Position numbers and translations under genes: made by a program. A stretch of 58,746 bases of DNA from Prochlorococcus sp. AG-347-L02. Its GTDB lineage: Bacteria > Cyanobacteriota > Cyanobacteriia > PCC-6307 > Cyanobiaceae. Positions 16,082-25,920 of this stretch are shown here, piece by piece (positions within the stretch are counted from its first letter, which is position 1; each line of letters starts with the position of its first letter). The stretch spans positions 1 through 58,746 of the forward strand of contig QCCL01000009.1 in NCBI GenBank assembly GCA_003281255.1. Reading direction: 5' to 3'. The notes beneath the pieces were generated by a model that was given only the letters and a program-made list of their open reading frames with translations, searched no databases and was not told the origin of the DNA.

Positions 16082-16555
16082 ATGACTAAATTTCAGATAA
16101 AAAATTTTTTTAAAGATATTTATGAAATAACCCTTGTTTTTTTACAATTCTTTATTATTAGCCTCCATTTCTTTCAATGGGAATTTATTCCACAAAAACA
16201 AATAATTCAAGTAAGTCCTTTTTCTGATTTTTTGGGGTTTTTAATTATCATAATCGCTTTCATAATATTGTTAGTTGCCATTAAAGACTTAGGTAGAAAT
16301 TTATCCCCTTTCCCAAGACCTATAAATAATAGCAATCTTGTAATTACAGGTATTTATCGATTTATACGTCATCCTATGTACTATTCTTTAATATTTATTT
16401 CCTTTGGCGTTTTTATAATAAAGCTCTCTATTTATTATTTATTTTTATTAATAAGTCTGGGTTTAATAATTAAATTTAAGATTGCTTTAGAAGAGAAATA
16501 TTTAAACAATAAATATAAGAATTACTTACTTTATAAAAATGAGGTTAAATATTAA
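16082..16555 (+). CDS. membrane methyltransferase of the isoprenylcysteine/PEMT-like (ICMT/NnrU) family
   Basis: A 157-residue protein with four or five hydrophobic helices (about 17-30, 43-66, 98-112, 117-132). The conserved SAM-binding C-terminal motif is GIYRFIRHPMYYSLI, and the later EEKYL is the paired Glu-Glu. LGRNLSPFPRP precedes it, typical of the family. Members methylate prenylcysteines, phospholipids or unknown small substrates in membranes. It is wedged between recC (6 bp) and recB (12 bp) in one transcript, although no link to DNA repair is evident. Confidence 0.8.
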   Translation: MTKFQIKNFFKDIYEITLVFLQFFIISLHFFQWEFIPQKQIIQVSPFSDFLGFLIIIIAFIILLVAIKDLGRNLSPFPRPINNSNLVITGIYRFIRHPMYYSLIFISFGVFIIKLSIYYLFLLISLGLIIKFKIALEEKYLNNKYKNYLLYKNEVKY

Positions 16556-16567
16556 TTCAATAAAGAT

Positions 16568-19500
16568 ATGGATATTAATAAAATTAAATTAGATAATAAA
16601 TTTAAATTAGTAGAAGCAAGTGCAGGAACTGGAAAAAGTTTTACTTTAGCTCACCTAGTTTTAAGAAATGTTTTAGAGAAAAAAATTAAACCAGATGAGA
16701 TACTTTTATTAAGTTTTACAAAAAATACGTGTTCTGAATTACGAGAAAAAATACTTTTGAGATTTCAGGATTTAAAAATCTATTTGCAAAATCATAATAA
16801 AAGTAAGATAGATAATACCCTTAAGGATTGGTATATAAAATTTAAGGAAAAGGAAAAATCTAATGAAAAAATAATATCTGAAATTGACAATTTTGTTAAT
16901 GATATTTACAAGTTACAAGTAACTACTTTCCATTCTTTTTGCAATAATATTATTGATGAATATAGTATTGAAATAGGTGTAACTCAAGATCCAAAAATTG
17001 ATAATAATATAGATAATCTGTATAAAGAAGTAATAGATTATTTGTGGATTGATAATTTTCTGAATCTTAAACATGAGCTTATTTCAGCAGTCAACAAAAA
17101 AAAAATAAGTTCTAGATTTGGAAGTAGTATCAATAAGTCATTTTTTGTAGAAATTTTAAAAAATATAGATCAAGAAAATATCTGTAAATTTCAAATAAAC
17201 AATAAATATAAGATTATCGATTTGAATAATTATTTTAATGAATTTCTTTATTTAAATTGGAACGAGTTTTGTGTTGAATGGAATAAGAGAGGTAATGAAT
17301 TATTTTTACAACTCATAGAGTTGGGAAAATTAATTAAGGAGAGTGGTGGTAAAAGTAAAATATATGCAGCAAAACCAAGAAATGATAAGTTTAATCAAAT
17401 AAATTGTTGGATTGAAGAAATCAACAAAAGGCTTAATTCGAAAAATGTGATTGATTTTATATATGAAATTTCTAAAGATGATCTTTTATTTAAATATTTT
17501 TACAAAGAAAATATATCCAAAGAAATTGATAAACACAATCTAAAATTAGATTTTACTAAATTTGGTTTATTACAAGATAAAATTTATAAAATAAAAGAAG
17601 GTTTCTATACCGAATTCGTAAGAATATTTACCCAATTAGCCTATATTAAATTAATTGAATTAAAGAAAAGTTTTTCTATTTTCAACTTCAATGATCTTAT
17701 AAAGACTGTAGAAAATACATTTCTAGATTCAGAAAAAAGTAATAGTATTACGCTATCTAAAATTCAAAAAAGATTTAAATGTGTCTTTGTAGATGAGTTT
17801 CAAGATACAGATAATACACAGTGGAATTTAATAAAAAAGTTCTTTAATACTAAAGATCATTTTTTAATTTGTGTAGGTGATCCAAAACAAGCGATATACA
17901 AATTTAGAGGTGGAGATATTGAAACTTACTTAGATGCAAGATCTAATGCAAGCGAAGTTTTTAGTCTTACCGATAACTATAGATCCTCAAAAAAGTTAAT
18001 TGATGTTCTTAATAAACTTTATAAAAATGGACTTAAGCAATCAAAACTTAACTATAAGAAATTAACCTCTAGAATTGATGAAAATATTAATTCTAATTTT
18101 AAAGCTAAGGATGTATTTGAAATTGTAGAATTTTCAAAAAAAGATTCTGATATACAGGATCTTGTAACTCATTACATAGTTAGATTTATTTTAAATAATA
18201 AAGAAATTGATATTAATAAAATTGCGATTCTTACATTAAATAATTCGCAATGCTTAGATTTTAAAAAAAAATTAAATCAGTTTAATCTCCCATGCAAAAT
18301 TCAAAATAAACAAAATATTTTTGATACAGAAGCAAGTTCTTTATTATTCCTACTCATTGAATGTTTATTAAATCCGAGGGTTTTAAAAAATATAAAGTTG
18401 CTTGCTGCTTCAAAATTTATAGAAATAAAATTAGAAGAATTACTTGATGATGGAATTAGTAATAAATTAGAATTTTTAAATCATAAATGCATTAATTGGT
18501 CCCAGGAACTAAGAGAAAAAGGTTTTTTAAATATTGTTAATGAAATTCTTATAGATTACAAGTCATCCTCGATTATTCAAGATTTAGATTTAAATTCAAA
18601 TTTATTTCAACTTTCAGAAATTGTTGAAATAGAATTAATAAATAATGATTTTAATCTCAATAAAGTTTTTAACTGGTATAAAAATCAGTTAGATCATTAT
18701 TTAAGAATTTGTACTGGAGAAGATTTTTTGACGAAAGATTATAATCTTCAAAATGGAATAAATCTTTCTACCATTCATAGTAGTAAGGGCTTAGAATTTG
18801 AAATTGTCCTATGTCCATATCTCTCAATTATTTCTAATAAGTCAAATAAAGTTAAAGGTCCTATTTGGAAGTCAAATTTTGATAGAAAAATATATATTAA
18901 TATTTCTAATAATTACGCGAAGGTTGAAAAATTTAAATTAACTGAAGAAGAAGATTTATTTAAAGAGAGTGAGAGGTTAATTTATGTAGCACTTACAAGG
19001 AGTAAATATAAACTTATAGTTTTTAATGATTTAGAAGATACAAACAATATTTTAAATAATGATTTACTTAATAATTTGGAAAATATTAATATTTATAAGT
19101 CTAATTTTGAAGACAGGATAGAAAAAGAGAAAGTAAAAGAAATTTTTGCTAAGTTTCAAAACAACATATTGAGTAATAATCTTTGGAAAATAGATAAGGT
19201 TAATAAAAAAATATCAAAAGAATTTAATTCTGATCAATTTATTTCTTATTCAAGTTATTCTTCTTGGATACGTAAAGATAAAAATAATGATTCATTCATT
19301 AATCAATATAAGGATTATGAAGATAAGATATCAATTATCAAAGAGTCTAATTTTAAGAAATCAAAGAATTATCCTAATTATTTTTCTTATCCAAATCCCT
19401 TAAGTGAATTTCCAAAAGGAACTATTGCTGGGACTTGCCTGCACAAAATAATAGAAAGATTTGAATTTAGAAACGATAATAATCAAGAATTAATTGATTT

Positions 19501-20194
19501 AATTATTGAAGAATTGAACTTTCATCAGATCGATACTTCTTTGGCTTTTAAAGTAAAAGATGCGATTTTGAGAATTATAAATATATCTCTTGGAAGTGAA
19601 TTACAAAACAAGAAACTAGTTGAAATTCCTAATGAATACTTAATTAAGGAGCTAAAATATAATTTAACTCTATCTTATAAAGGTAGAAATATTAATAATC
19701 AAGATATATCAAAATGCTTTCTCTTAGATGAGCAATATGAATTTGGTGAAGAATATGCAAACAAAATAAATGATCTTCAAATTATGAATAAAGGGTTTCA
19801 TTCAGGGTGTATTGATTGTGTTTTCCCTATAGGTAATAGATTAGAAGATAGTAAATGGTGGGTAATTGATTGGAAAAGTAATTTGATTTCTGGAAATGAT
19901 AATAGTGATTGTTTACCGAGAAACTATAACTATGAAAATATGAGAAATGAAATGATTAAACATCATTATCCCTTGCAATCTCATCTTTATTTATTAGCAT
20001 TGCATAGATTATTAAAATGGCGAATTAAAAATTATCAACCACATAAACATCTAGGAGGATATATTTATTTGTTTTTAAAGGGATTGCCAGATTTTAAATT
20101 ATTTGAAAAATCTAAGTCTAAAGATACATCTCCAGGTATTTTTATTGGCAAAGCACCTTTAGAGAGAATTAATTATTTAGATAACCTTTTTTAG
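16568..20194 (+). CDS. recB: exodeoxyribonuclease V beta subunit RecB
   Basis: A 1208-residue UvrD/Rep-type helicase fused to a RecB nuclease domain. Visible motifs are Walker A EASAGTGKSF (residues 16-25), TTFHSFC (Ib), VFVDEFQDTD (II), GDPKQAIYKFRGGD (III), STIHSSKGLEFEIV (V) and LIYVALTRSKYKL (VI). The C-terminal nuclease signature is WWVIDWKSNL, with Asp and Lys of the metal site, after GCIDCVF. RecBCD unwinds and degrades broken ends, then loads RecA after Chi. Size is normal (E. coli about 1180). Confidence 0.95.
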   Translation: MDINKIKLDNKFKLVEASAGTGKSFTLAHLVLRNVLEKKIKPDEILLLSFTKNTCSELREKILLRFQDLKIYLQNHNKSKIDNTLKDWYIKFKEKEKSNEKIISEIDNFVNDIYKLQVTTFHSFCNNIIDEYSIEIGVTQDPKIDNNIDNLYKEVIDYLWIDNFLNLKHELISAVNKKKISSRFGSSINKSFFVEILKNIDQENICKFQINNKYKIIDLNNYFNEFLYLNWNEFCVEWNKRGNELFLQLIELGKLIKESGGKSKIYAAKPRNDKFNQINCWIEEINKRLNSKNVIDFIYEISKDDLLFKYFYKENISKEIDKHNLKLDFTKFGLLQDKIYKIKEGFYTEFVRIFTQLAYIKLIELKKSFSIFNFNDLIKTVENTFLDSEKSNSITLSKIQKRFKCVFVDEFQDTDNTQWNLIKKFFNTKDHFLICVGDPKQAIYKFRGGDIETYLDARSNASEVFSLTDNYRSSKKLIDVLNKLYKNGLKQSKLNYKKLTSRIDENINSNFKAKDVFEIVEFSKKDSDIQDLVTHYIVRFILNNKEIDINKIAILTLNNSQCLDFKKKLNQFNLPCKIQNKQNIFDTEASSLLFLLIECLLNPRVLKNIKLLAASKFIEIKLEELLDDGISNKLEFLNHKCINWSQELREKGFLNIVNEILIDYKSSSIIQDLDLNSNLFQLSEIVEIELINNDFNLNKVFNWYKNQLDHYLRICTGEDFLTKDYNLQNGINLSTIHSSKGLEFEIVLCPYLSIISNKSNKVKGPIWKSNFDRKIYINISNNYAKVEKFKLTEEEDLFKESERLIYVALTRSKYKLIVFNDLEDTNNILNNDLLNNLENINIYKSNFEDRIEKEKVKEIFAKFQNNILSNNLWKIDKVNKKISKEFNSDQFISYSSYSSWIRKDKNNDSFINQYKDYEDKISIIKESNFKKSKNYPNYFSYPNPLSEFPKGTIAGTCLHKIIERFEFRNDNNQELIDLIIEELNFHQIDTSLAFKVKDAILRIINISLGSELQNKKLVEIPNEYLIKELKYNLTLSYKGRNINNQDISKCFLLDEQYEFGEEYANKINDLQIMNKGFHSGCIDCVFPIGNRLEDSKWWVIDWKSNLISGNDNSDCLPRNYNYENMRNEMIKHHYPLQSHLYLLALHRLLKWRIKNYQPHKHLGGYIYLFLKGLPDFKLFEKSKSKDTSPGIFIGKAPLERINYLDNLF

Positions 20195-20195
20195 A

Positions 20196-21899
20196 ATGAC
20201 TAGAACTAATAGCGATCTTGAAAAGTTCCAATATGAACATATATTTAATTTAATCTTAGTTATTTTCAAATTCAATGAAAAAAAATATGGAAATTTCGTA
20301 AAAGATGTAATAAGAATTTTATTGGAATTTGAAAAAAATGGTGAAACTATTATTGATGTAGATAAAAGTTTAATAATCTTTGAATTATTAGAAGATGGCT
20401 GGCCCAATAATCATATAGATGTTCTAAAAAATATAGGCTTGATCGGTTCTCATAATTCTCCATTCGTATTAGTAAATAGAAAATTATCCTTATCAAAATG
20501 GTCAAAAAAGATAGAAAGAGTTACGAATTTATTTTTAAAAAAAATAGATATCGATAATTTAACGAATTCGATAATTCATAAAGAAGATAATAAAATTGAT
20601 CAAATTAAAAATATATTTAAATATTCAAACTTAGTTTTCCTTCAAGGAGGACCAGGTACGGGCAAAACAACTTTAATAATAAACTTAATACAAGAACTCA
20701 TTCGAATTGATAATTTTTTAAATATTGGGTTGTCTGCTCCCACTGGTAAAGCTACAGCTCGTCTAAAAGAAACTCTTAATGATAAAAAAAATATTTCCTC
20801 TAGCAAATTTCTAGACCAAATAGAATTTCAAACTTTACATAGATGGATTTTAAATTCTCAAAATAAATCTCTTAAGCTGAAATTTAAACTAAAAGAGCTT
20901 GATATTTTTATAATTGATGAAATGTCAATGGTTAATATAGATTTGATTGAATCAGTTTTATGCTTACTTGCAAATGACTGTAAAATTATTTTAGTTGGAG
21001 ATAAAAATCAATTGTCTCCAGTAAATAACTGTTCTATCTGGAATTATTTGTTTGAATATGGTGAAAATAGTCCAATTAAATCTTGTTTAGTAAATTTAGA
21101 AAAAACTTATAGAAATATTGGCGATGTAGCATTAATTAGTAGTTTAATATTTAATAATGATTGTTTTTTACTTAATCAAAAGATAAAAGAATTAGAAAAA
21201 GATAACAATTCACAAGAAGTTACAATTTTAAAAAGTAGAGAAAAAGATATTCCAAAACATCTATTTTTTTCGATTACAAGTTATCTAAATAAGTTAAATA
21301 TTTCAACTTCAAATTTGAGTAAAAAAAAATATATATTTGATAAGGTTGTTGATAATTTATTAATTAATGAAAAAGATTTAGTAGATAAGATATTTCTGGA
21401 TTTACAAAGTCACTTGATTTTATGTGAAAAAAATTCTGGAATATGGAGTGTTGAATATTTGAATGAAATTGTTTTTGGTCAAAAAAAACCCTATGACCTT
21501 CAGACTCTTAACGAGGGAGTTCCGATCATGTGCACAAAAAATAATAATGAACTTGGATTGTCAAATGGGGATATCGGGGTACTTATAGGTTTAAAAAATA
21601 AAAGAAAATATCTTTTTAGAAAATTTAATGATAATAATGAAGAAATTGTCTCATTAATTGATCCATCTAATTTAGAAAATGTTGTGCCAGCAATAGCCAT
21701 TACTATACATAAATCTCAAGGCAGTGAATCTGAGAAAGTAAGTATTTTGTGGTCCCAAAAATATAGAAGAAATCAATATGTTGTAAAGGAACAAAAAGAA
21801 AGTGAAAATATATTTTGCAGAGATAATTTTGAAAGAAGGTTATTTTATACTGCTGTTACAAGAGCAAAAAAATATCTAGATATATATTATTTAAATTAA
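20196..21899 (+). CDS. recD: exodeoxyribonuclease V alpha subunit RecD
   Basis: A 567-residue superfamily 1B helicase, near the E. coli RecD length. Walker A GGPGTGKTT is at about residue 151, Walker B is FIIDEMSMV, motif III is LVGDKNQLSPV, and the C-terminal ITIHKSQGSE and FYTAVTRAKK complete the set. RecD is the fast 5'-3' motor of RecBCD. It begins one base after the recB stop, so it is translationally coupled. It completes a recC-(methyltransferase)-recB-recD operon. Confidence 0.94.
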   Translation: MTRTNSDLEKFQYEHIFNLILVIFKFNEKKYGNFVKDVIRILLEFEKNGETIIDVDKSLIIFELLEDGWPNNHIDVLKNIGLIGSHNSPFVLVNRKLSLSKWSKKIERVTNLFLKKIDIDNLTNSIIHKEDNKIDQIKNIFKYSNLVFLQGGPGTGKTTLIINLIQELIRIDNFLNIGLSAPTGKATARLKETLNDKKNISSSKFLDQIEFQTLHRWILNSQNKSLKLKFKLKELDIFIIDEMSMVNIDLIESVLCLLANDCKIILVGDKNQLSPVNNCSIWNYLFEYGENSPIKSCLVNLEKTYRNIGDVALISSLIFNNDCFLLNQKIKELEKDNNSQEVTILKSREKDIPKHLFFSITSYLNKLNISTSNLSKKKYIFDKVVDNLLINEKDLVDKIFLDLQSHLILCEKNSGIWSVEYLNEIVFGQKKPYDLQTLNEGVPIMCTKNNNELGLSNGDIGVLIGLKNKRKYLFRKFNDNNEEIVSLIDPSNLENVVPAIAITIHKSQGSESEKVSILWSQKYRRNQYVVKEQKESENIFCRDNFERRLFYTAVTRAKKYLDIYYLN

Positions 21900-22001
21900 A
21901 TTTTATTTTTGAGAAATTAGTAATATCTTAACCCCAAGATGTTAGATTAATGATTCGGCTCTGTAAGGCTAGTCAACAATTCAGGTCAATTTAGATACTT
22001 G

Positions 22002-22036
22002 TTGAATGCCTAATCAGAAGATTATTAGGCATTTAA
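22002..22036 (+). promoter_or_regulatory. hairpin abutting the deaD start codon
   Basis: AATGCCTAAT (22005-22014) and ATTAGGCATT (22024-22033) are perfect inverted copies around a 9-nt loop. One G-U and two further pairs extend it to 13 pairs (22002-22036), ending one base before ATG 22038. No Shine-Dalgarno is present and no T run follows, so it is more likely a translational control element than a terminator. Confidence 0.6.
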
Positions 22037-22037
22037 A

Positions 22038-23819
22038 ATGGCTTTAAAAAAAGATATTGACTCTCTTGCTAGCGAGCAGGAAAAATCTCTGAATGAAGAT
22101 ACTTCCATGCTTGAGTTAAAGAACTTAGAGAACAAAAAAGAAGTTGAATCTCAACCATTAGAAGTATCGAAAAGAAATGATAATGAGAATGGATTTCTCG
22201 ATTTTGGGTTTAATCAAGCTATCTTAAATTCGTTAAGAAATAAAGGATATAAAAATCCAACTCCCATACAAAAAGCTGCAATTCCGGAACTAATGTTAGG
22301 CAGAGATTTACTAGGCCAAGCACAAACAGGAACAGGAAAGACTGCAGCTTTCGCATTACCATTAATAGAAAAACTTGCAGATAATAAAGAATTAAATGCC
22401 AAGGTCTTAGTAATGACTCCTACCAGAGAATTAGCAACTCAAGTGGCAGAATCTTTTAAAAGTTATAGTTCTGAATCTAGTAATTTTAAGACGGTTGCAA
22501 TATATGGAGGTACCGACTATCGAAATCAAATTTCTGCATTGAAAAGAAAAGTTGACGTAGTAGTTGGGACCCCTGGCCGAATAATGGATCATATAAGGCA
22601 GGGAACTTTTAAAATTAAAGACATAAGTTGTCTTGTTCTAGATGAGGCCGATGAAATGTTAAACATGGGTTTTCTTGAAGATATTGAATGGATAATAGAT
22701 CAACTTCCAGAAAACAAGCAGATGGTATTGTTTTCAGCAACAATGCCAAGTGAGATAAGAAGCATAGCAAAAAAATATCTAAATGATCCCGCCGAAATAT
22801 TAATCAAAAGTGTCAAAAAAGAAACTCAACTAATTGCACAAAAATTTCTATATGTACAAAGGCATCATAAGTTAGATGCTTTAAAAAGAATATTAGAACT
22901 TAATAACGAAGGAGTAATAATTTTTGTGAGAACAAAACTACTTACTACTTCAATAGCTGAAGCTTTAGAGAATTCTGGTCATACTGTGGCAGTACTAAAT
23001 GGAGATATACCTCAAAATCAAAGAGAAAATACTGTAGATAGATTAAAAAAAGGATTTATTAATATCCTTGTAGCAACTGATGTCGCAGCTAGAGGATTAG
23101 ATGTTGAGAGGATAAAACTTGTTGTAAATTACGATTTTCCTTTTGATAAGGAAACATATACTCATAGAATTGGAAGAACGGGAAGGGCAGGCAGATCAGG
23201 AGAAGCAATTTTATTTGTTAATCAAAGAGAAAAACATTTTCTAAGAAACTTAGAAAACTCAACAAGAACTAAGATTGAAGAAATTAATGTACCAAGTAAT
23301 AAAATAATAAATGAAAAAAGGATGGAGAAACTTATAAAGAATGTTAATAAGAGTTCTTTAGCTAAAGATGAAAATGAAGAAAATAAAGCTTTGATTATTG
23401 ATGTATTGGATAATTTAAAAGAAAAATACTTTATGGATGACTCAAATATTGCAATGGCAGCGATTAATTTAGTAATAGGTAAAAATTCATTTTTTGTTAA
23501 TGAAGATGATTCTTGGATTCATAAACAAAATAATACTGATCGAAATAGATCAATTAGAAATAGTAATAATCGTATGAGAAATTCTAATAGAAGAAATAAT
23601 TATCAAAATGATTCTTTTGAAACCTATAAATTCAACTTTGGTAAATTTGATGGGGTTAGAGTTGCAAATATCATATCCTCAATTTGTAATTCAACTAATA
23701 TAAATGGTAGATCCATTGGTAAGATACAGATTTTTAATGAATATAGTTTGGTAGATTTGCCAAGAGATCTTCATAAGGAAATAAAAAATAAATTAAAAAA
23801 AATTAAAGTCAGAAGCTAG
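22038..23819 (+). CDS. deaD: DEAD-box ATP-dependent RNA helicase
   Basis: A 593-residue helicase: an acidic N-terminal leader (1-45), the Q motif GYKNPTPIQ, Walker A AQTGTGKT, PTRELA, DEAD (VLDEADEML), SAT (LFSATMP), VATDVAARGLD and HRIGRTGRAGR. A low-complexity Arg/Asn-rich linker (about 485-515) leads to a C-terminal DbpA-type RNA-binding domain (GVRVANIISSICNS...DLPRDLHKEI). That layout matches DeaD/CsdA, which remodels structured RNA and ribosomal precursors, mainly in the cold. A strong hairpin sits directly before its start, suggesting control of its own translation. Confidence 0.92.
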   Translation: MALKKDIDSLASEQEKSLNEDTSMLELKNLENKKEVESQPLEVSKRNDNENGFLDFGFNQAILNSLRNKGYKNPTPIQKAAIPELMLGRDLLGQAQTGTGKTAAFALPLIEKLADNKELNAKVLVMTPTRELATQVAESFKSYSSESSNFKTVAIYGGTDYRNQISALKRKVDVVVGTPGRIMDHIRQGTFKIKDISCLVLDEADEMLNMGFLEDIEWIIDQLPENKQMVLFSATMPSEIRSIAKKYLNDPAEILIKSVKKETQLIAQKFLYVQRHHKLDALKRILELNNEGVIIFVRTKLLTTSIAEALENSGHTVAVLNGDIPQNQRENTVDRLKKGFINILVATDVAARGLDVERIKLVVNYDFPFDKETYTHRIGRTGRAGRSGEAILFVNQREKHFLRNLENSTRTKIEEINVPSNKIINEKRMEKLIKNVNKSSLAKDENEENKALIIDVLDNLKEKYFMDDSNIAMAAINLVIGKNSFFVNEDDSWIHKQNNTDRNRSIRNSNNRMRNSNRRNNYQNDSFETYKFNFGKFDGVRVANIISSICNSTNINGRSIGKIQIFNEYSLVDLPRDLHKEIKNKLKKIKVRS

Positions 23820-23828
23820 GTATAGAGA

Positions 23829-24122
23829 ATGAAAGCTAGCAAATATAAATTCTTTATTTTTGTGAATCTGATAATCCTATTCAATTCTTTTTATAGTTTT
23901 TATTTAGCTCAAACTAAACAAAATTCAATCATAAAATTATTTTGTCTTCAGAGTGTTAAAGAGGAGATGTTAAAAGCAGGAATGTCTTATAGTGAAGAAA
24001 TTGCAAATGAAACTTGTGAATGTTACTACGAAGAATTTAGACAAACTGCAAGTCATCAAGATGCACAAACAAAATGTAAATTAGAAACTATAGAAAGTTT
24101 AAATCATAATAGAAAAATTTAA
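23829..24122 (+). CDS. small exported or membrane-anchored cysteine-containing protein
   Basis: A 97-residue protein, 9 bp after deaD. The N-terminus (about residues 8-27) is hydrophobic, a signal peptide or anchor. The exported part has four cysteines, Cys39, Cys63, Cys65 (CEC) and Cys83, which could form two disulfides, in a helical Glu/Lys-rich domain. It is not recognised as a named family. Its tight spacing with deaD and with the ABC exporter 10 bp downstream suggests one transcript. Confidence 0.65.
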   Translation: MKASKYKFFIFVNLIILFNSFYSFYLAQTKQNSIIKLFCLQSVKEEMLKAGMSYSEEIANETCECYYEEFRQTASHQDAQTKCKLETIESLNHNRKI

Positions 24123-24132
24123 TTGTTATTTT

Positions 24133-25905
24133 ATGAGGCCTAAGAAGAATCAAAACCCTATAATTAGACTTTATTTAAATCTGATTGAAGAAAGAAGGTT
24201 ACTATTTTTTGCTTTTCTTAGTTCCATAATTAATAAAATATTAGATTTAGCCCCCCCTGTAATAATTGGTCTTGCAGTGGACATTGTTGTAAAGGAACAG
24301 AATTCATGGATTGCTGGTTTTGGGATCAAAGAAGTTCCAGCCCAATTGATTTTTCTTGCATTTGCTTCCGGAATAGTTTGGTCTGGTGAATCCTCCTTTG
24401 AATATTTATATTCAATTTTATGGAGGAATTTGGCTCAGCTATCGCAACATAAATTAAGAATAAAAGCTTATGAGCATATCCAGGAATTAGATATGGATTT
24501 TTTTGAAAATGATAATACTGGAAGACTATTATCTATTTTGAATGATGATATAAATCAACTCGAGAGATTTCTAGACCAAGGAGCTAATCAGATTATTCAG
24601 TTATTTATAACTGTCTTAATAATTGGGGGCACTATGATTTTTGTTGCTCCAAAAATCGCTTTATTTGCTTTCTTTCCTATTCCAATCATATTTTTAGGAT
24701 CAATTAAATTTCAAAGGAAGCTTGCTCCAAAGTACAAAGATGTAAGAAATAAAGCTGGACTTTTGGCGTCAAGACTTAATAATAATTTAAGTGGAATTCT
24801 AACCATAAAAAGTTTTACTAAAGAAAAATGGGAACTAAATAGATTAAATAAAGAAAGTCTCGATTACCAAAGAAGTAATAAGGCTGCAATTAAATTATCC
24901 TCTGCTTTTATACCTCTTATAAGATTTGCAATTTTATTTGCCTTTATAGCGATTCTATTAATTGGAGGTTTCCAAACTTGGAATAAGACACTTGATGTAG
25001 GAACTTATAGTTTTTTAGTGTTTATTACACAAAGACTATTATGGCCTTTAACAACTTTGGGGCATGTTTTAGATGATTTTCAGAGATCTATGGCTTCAAT
25101 AAATAGAGTAATTGATCTCATAGATACGCCTATAAAAATAAAAGATGGAAAAATAAAAATTGAACCTAAAGATACTAAAGGAGAAATTATTTTTAATAAT
25201 ATTAATTTTAATTATCCTGGACGAGATTTAACTTTAGAAAACATAAATTTCAAAATTAAAAATAACTCAACATTAGGGATTGTTGGGTTAACAGGTTCTG
25301 GGAAAAGTACAATAATAAAACTACTTCTAAGAATTTATGATACTAACTTTGGGTCAATAACCTTGGATGGTATTTCTATTAAAGAAATTAATTTGAGGGA
25401 TTTAAGAAAGTGTATATCTTTAGTTAGTCAAGAAACTTATTTATTTCATGGAAGCGTACAAGAAAATATTGCTTATGGCTCAATTAACCCGAGTTTTAAA
25501 GACATCATTAAAGCGTCAAAGATTGCGGAGGCTCATAAATTTATTAAACAATTGCCAGATGGTTATAAAACTATTGTAGGAGAGAGAGGGCAAAGGCTTT
25601 CAGGTGGTCAACGCCAAAGAATTGCTTTGGCGAGAGCTGTTTTAAAGGATGCTCCAATTTTAATATTAGATGAAGCTACAGCCTCAGTTGATAATGAAAC
25701 AGAAGCTTTAATTCAAAAATCATTATCTAAAATCACAAAAGAAAGAACAACTATAGTAATAGCTCATAGATTGAGCACTATAAAAAATGCAGATAATATT
25801 GTTGTCATTGATAAAGGTAAAATAGTTGAAAGCGGAAAACATGAAAAACTATTAGATCAGAACAATATATATGCTGATTTGTGGAATGTTCAAGTAGGAA
25901 TCTAG
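24133..25905 (+). CDS. MsbA-like ABC exporter (fused membrane and ATPase domains)
   Basis: A 590-residue half-transporter. An N-terminal six-helix exporter domain (about 18-320) is followed by an ATPase domain (about 345-585) with Walker A GLTGSGKS, Q loop SLVSQETYLFHGS, signature LSGGQRQRIALARA, Walker B ILILDEATASVD and switch His (VIAHRLST). The family works as a homodimer moving lipids or hydrophobic compounds out of the cytoplasm. The substrate is not predictable; lipid flipping or drug export are both possible. Confidence 0.9.
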   Translation: MRPKKNQNPIIRLYLNLIEERRLLFFAFLSSIINKILDLAPPVIIGLAVDIVVKEQNSWIAGFGIKEVPAQLIFLAFASGIVWSGESSFEYLYSILWRNLAQLSQHKLRIKAYEHIQELDMDFFENDNTGRLLSILNDDINQLERFLDQGANQIIQLFITVLIIGGTMIFVAPKIALFAFFPIPIIFLGSIKFQRKLAPKYKDVRNKAGLLASRLNNNLSGILTIKSFTKEKWELNRLNKESLDYQRSNKAAIKLSSAFIPLIRFAILFAFIAILLIGGFQTWNKTLDVGTYSFLVFITQRLLWPLTTLGHVLDDFQRSMASINRVIDLIDTPIKIKDGKIKIEPKDTKGEIIFNNINFNYPGRDLTLENINFKIKNNSTLGIVGLTGSGKSTIIKLLLRIYDTNFGSITLDGISIKEINLRDLRKCISLVSQETYLFHGSVQENIAYGSINPSFKDIIKASKIAEAHKFIKQLPDGYKTIVGERGQRLSGGQRQRIALARAVLKDAPILILDEATASVDNETEALIQKSLSKITKERTTIVIAHRLSTIKNADNIVVIDKGKIVESGKHEKLLDQNNIYADLWNVQVGI

Positions 25906-25920
25906 TCTAGAATTTCTAAA

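Noticed and set aside
21925..21955. Possible terminator after recD around the ATCTTAAC/GTTAGAT repeat
   Set aside because: The stem needs a bulge, is short and has no T run after it.
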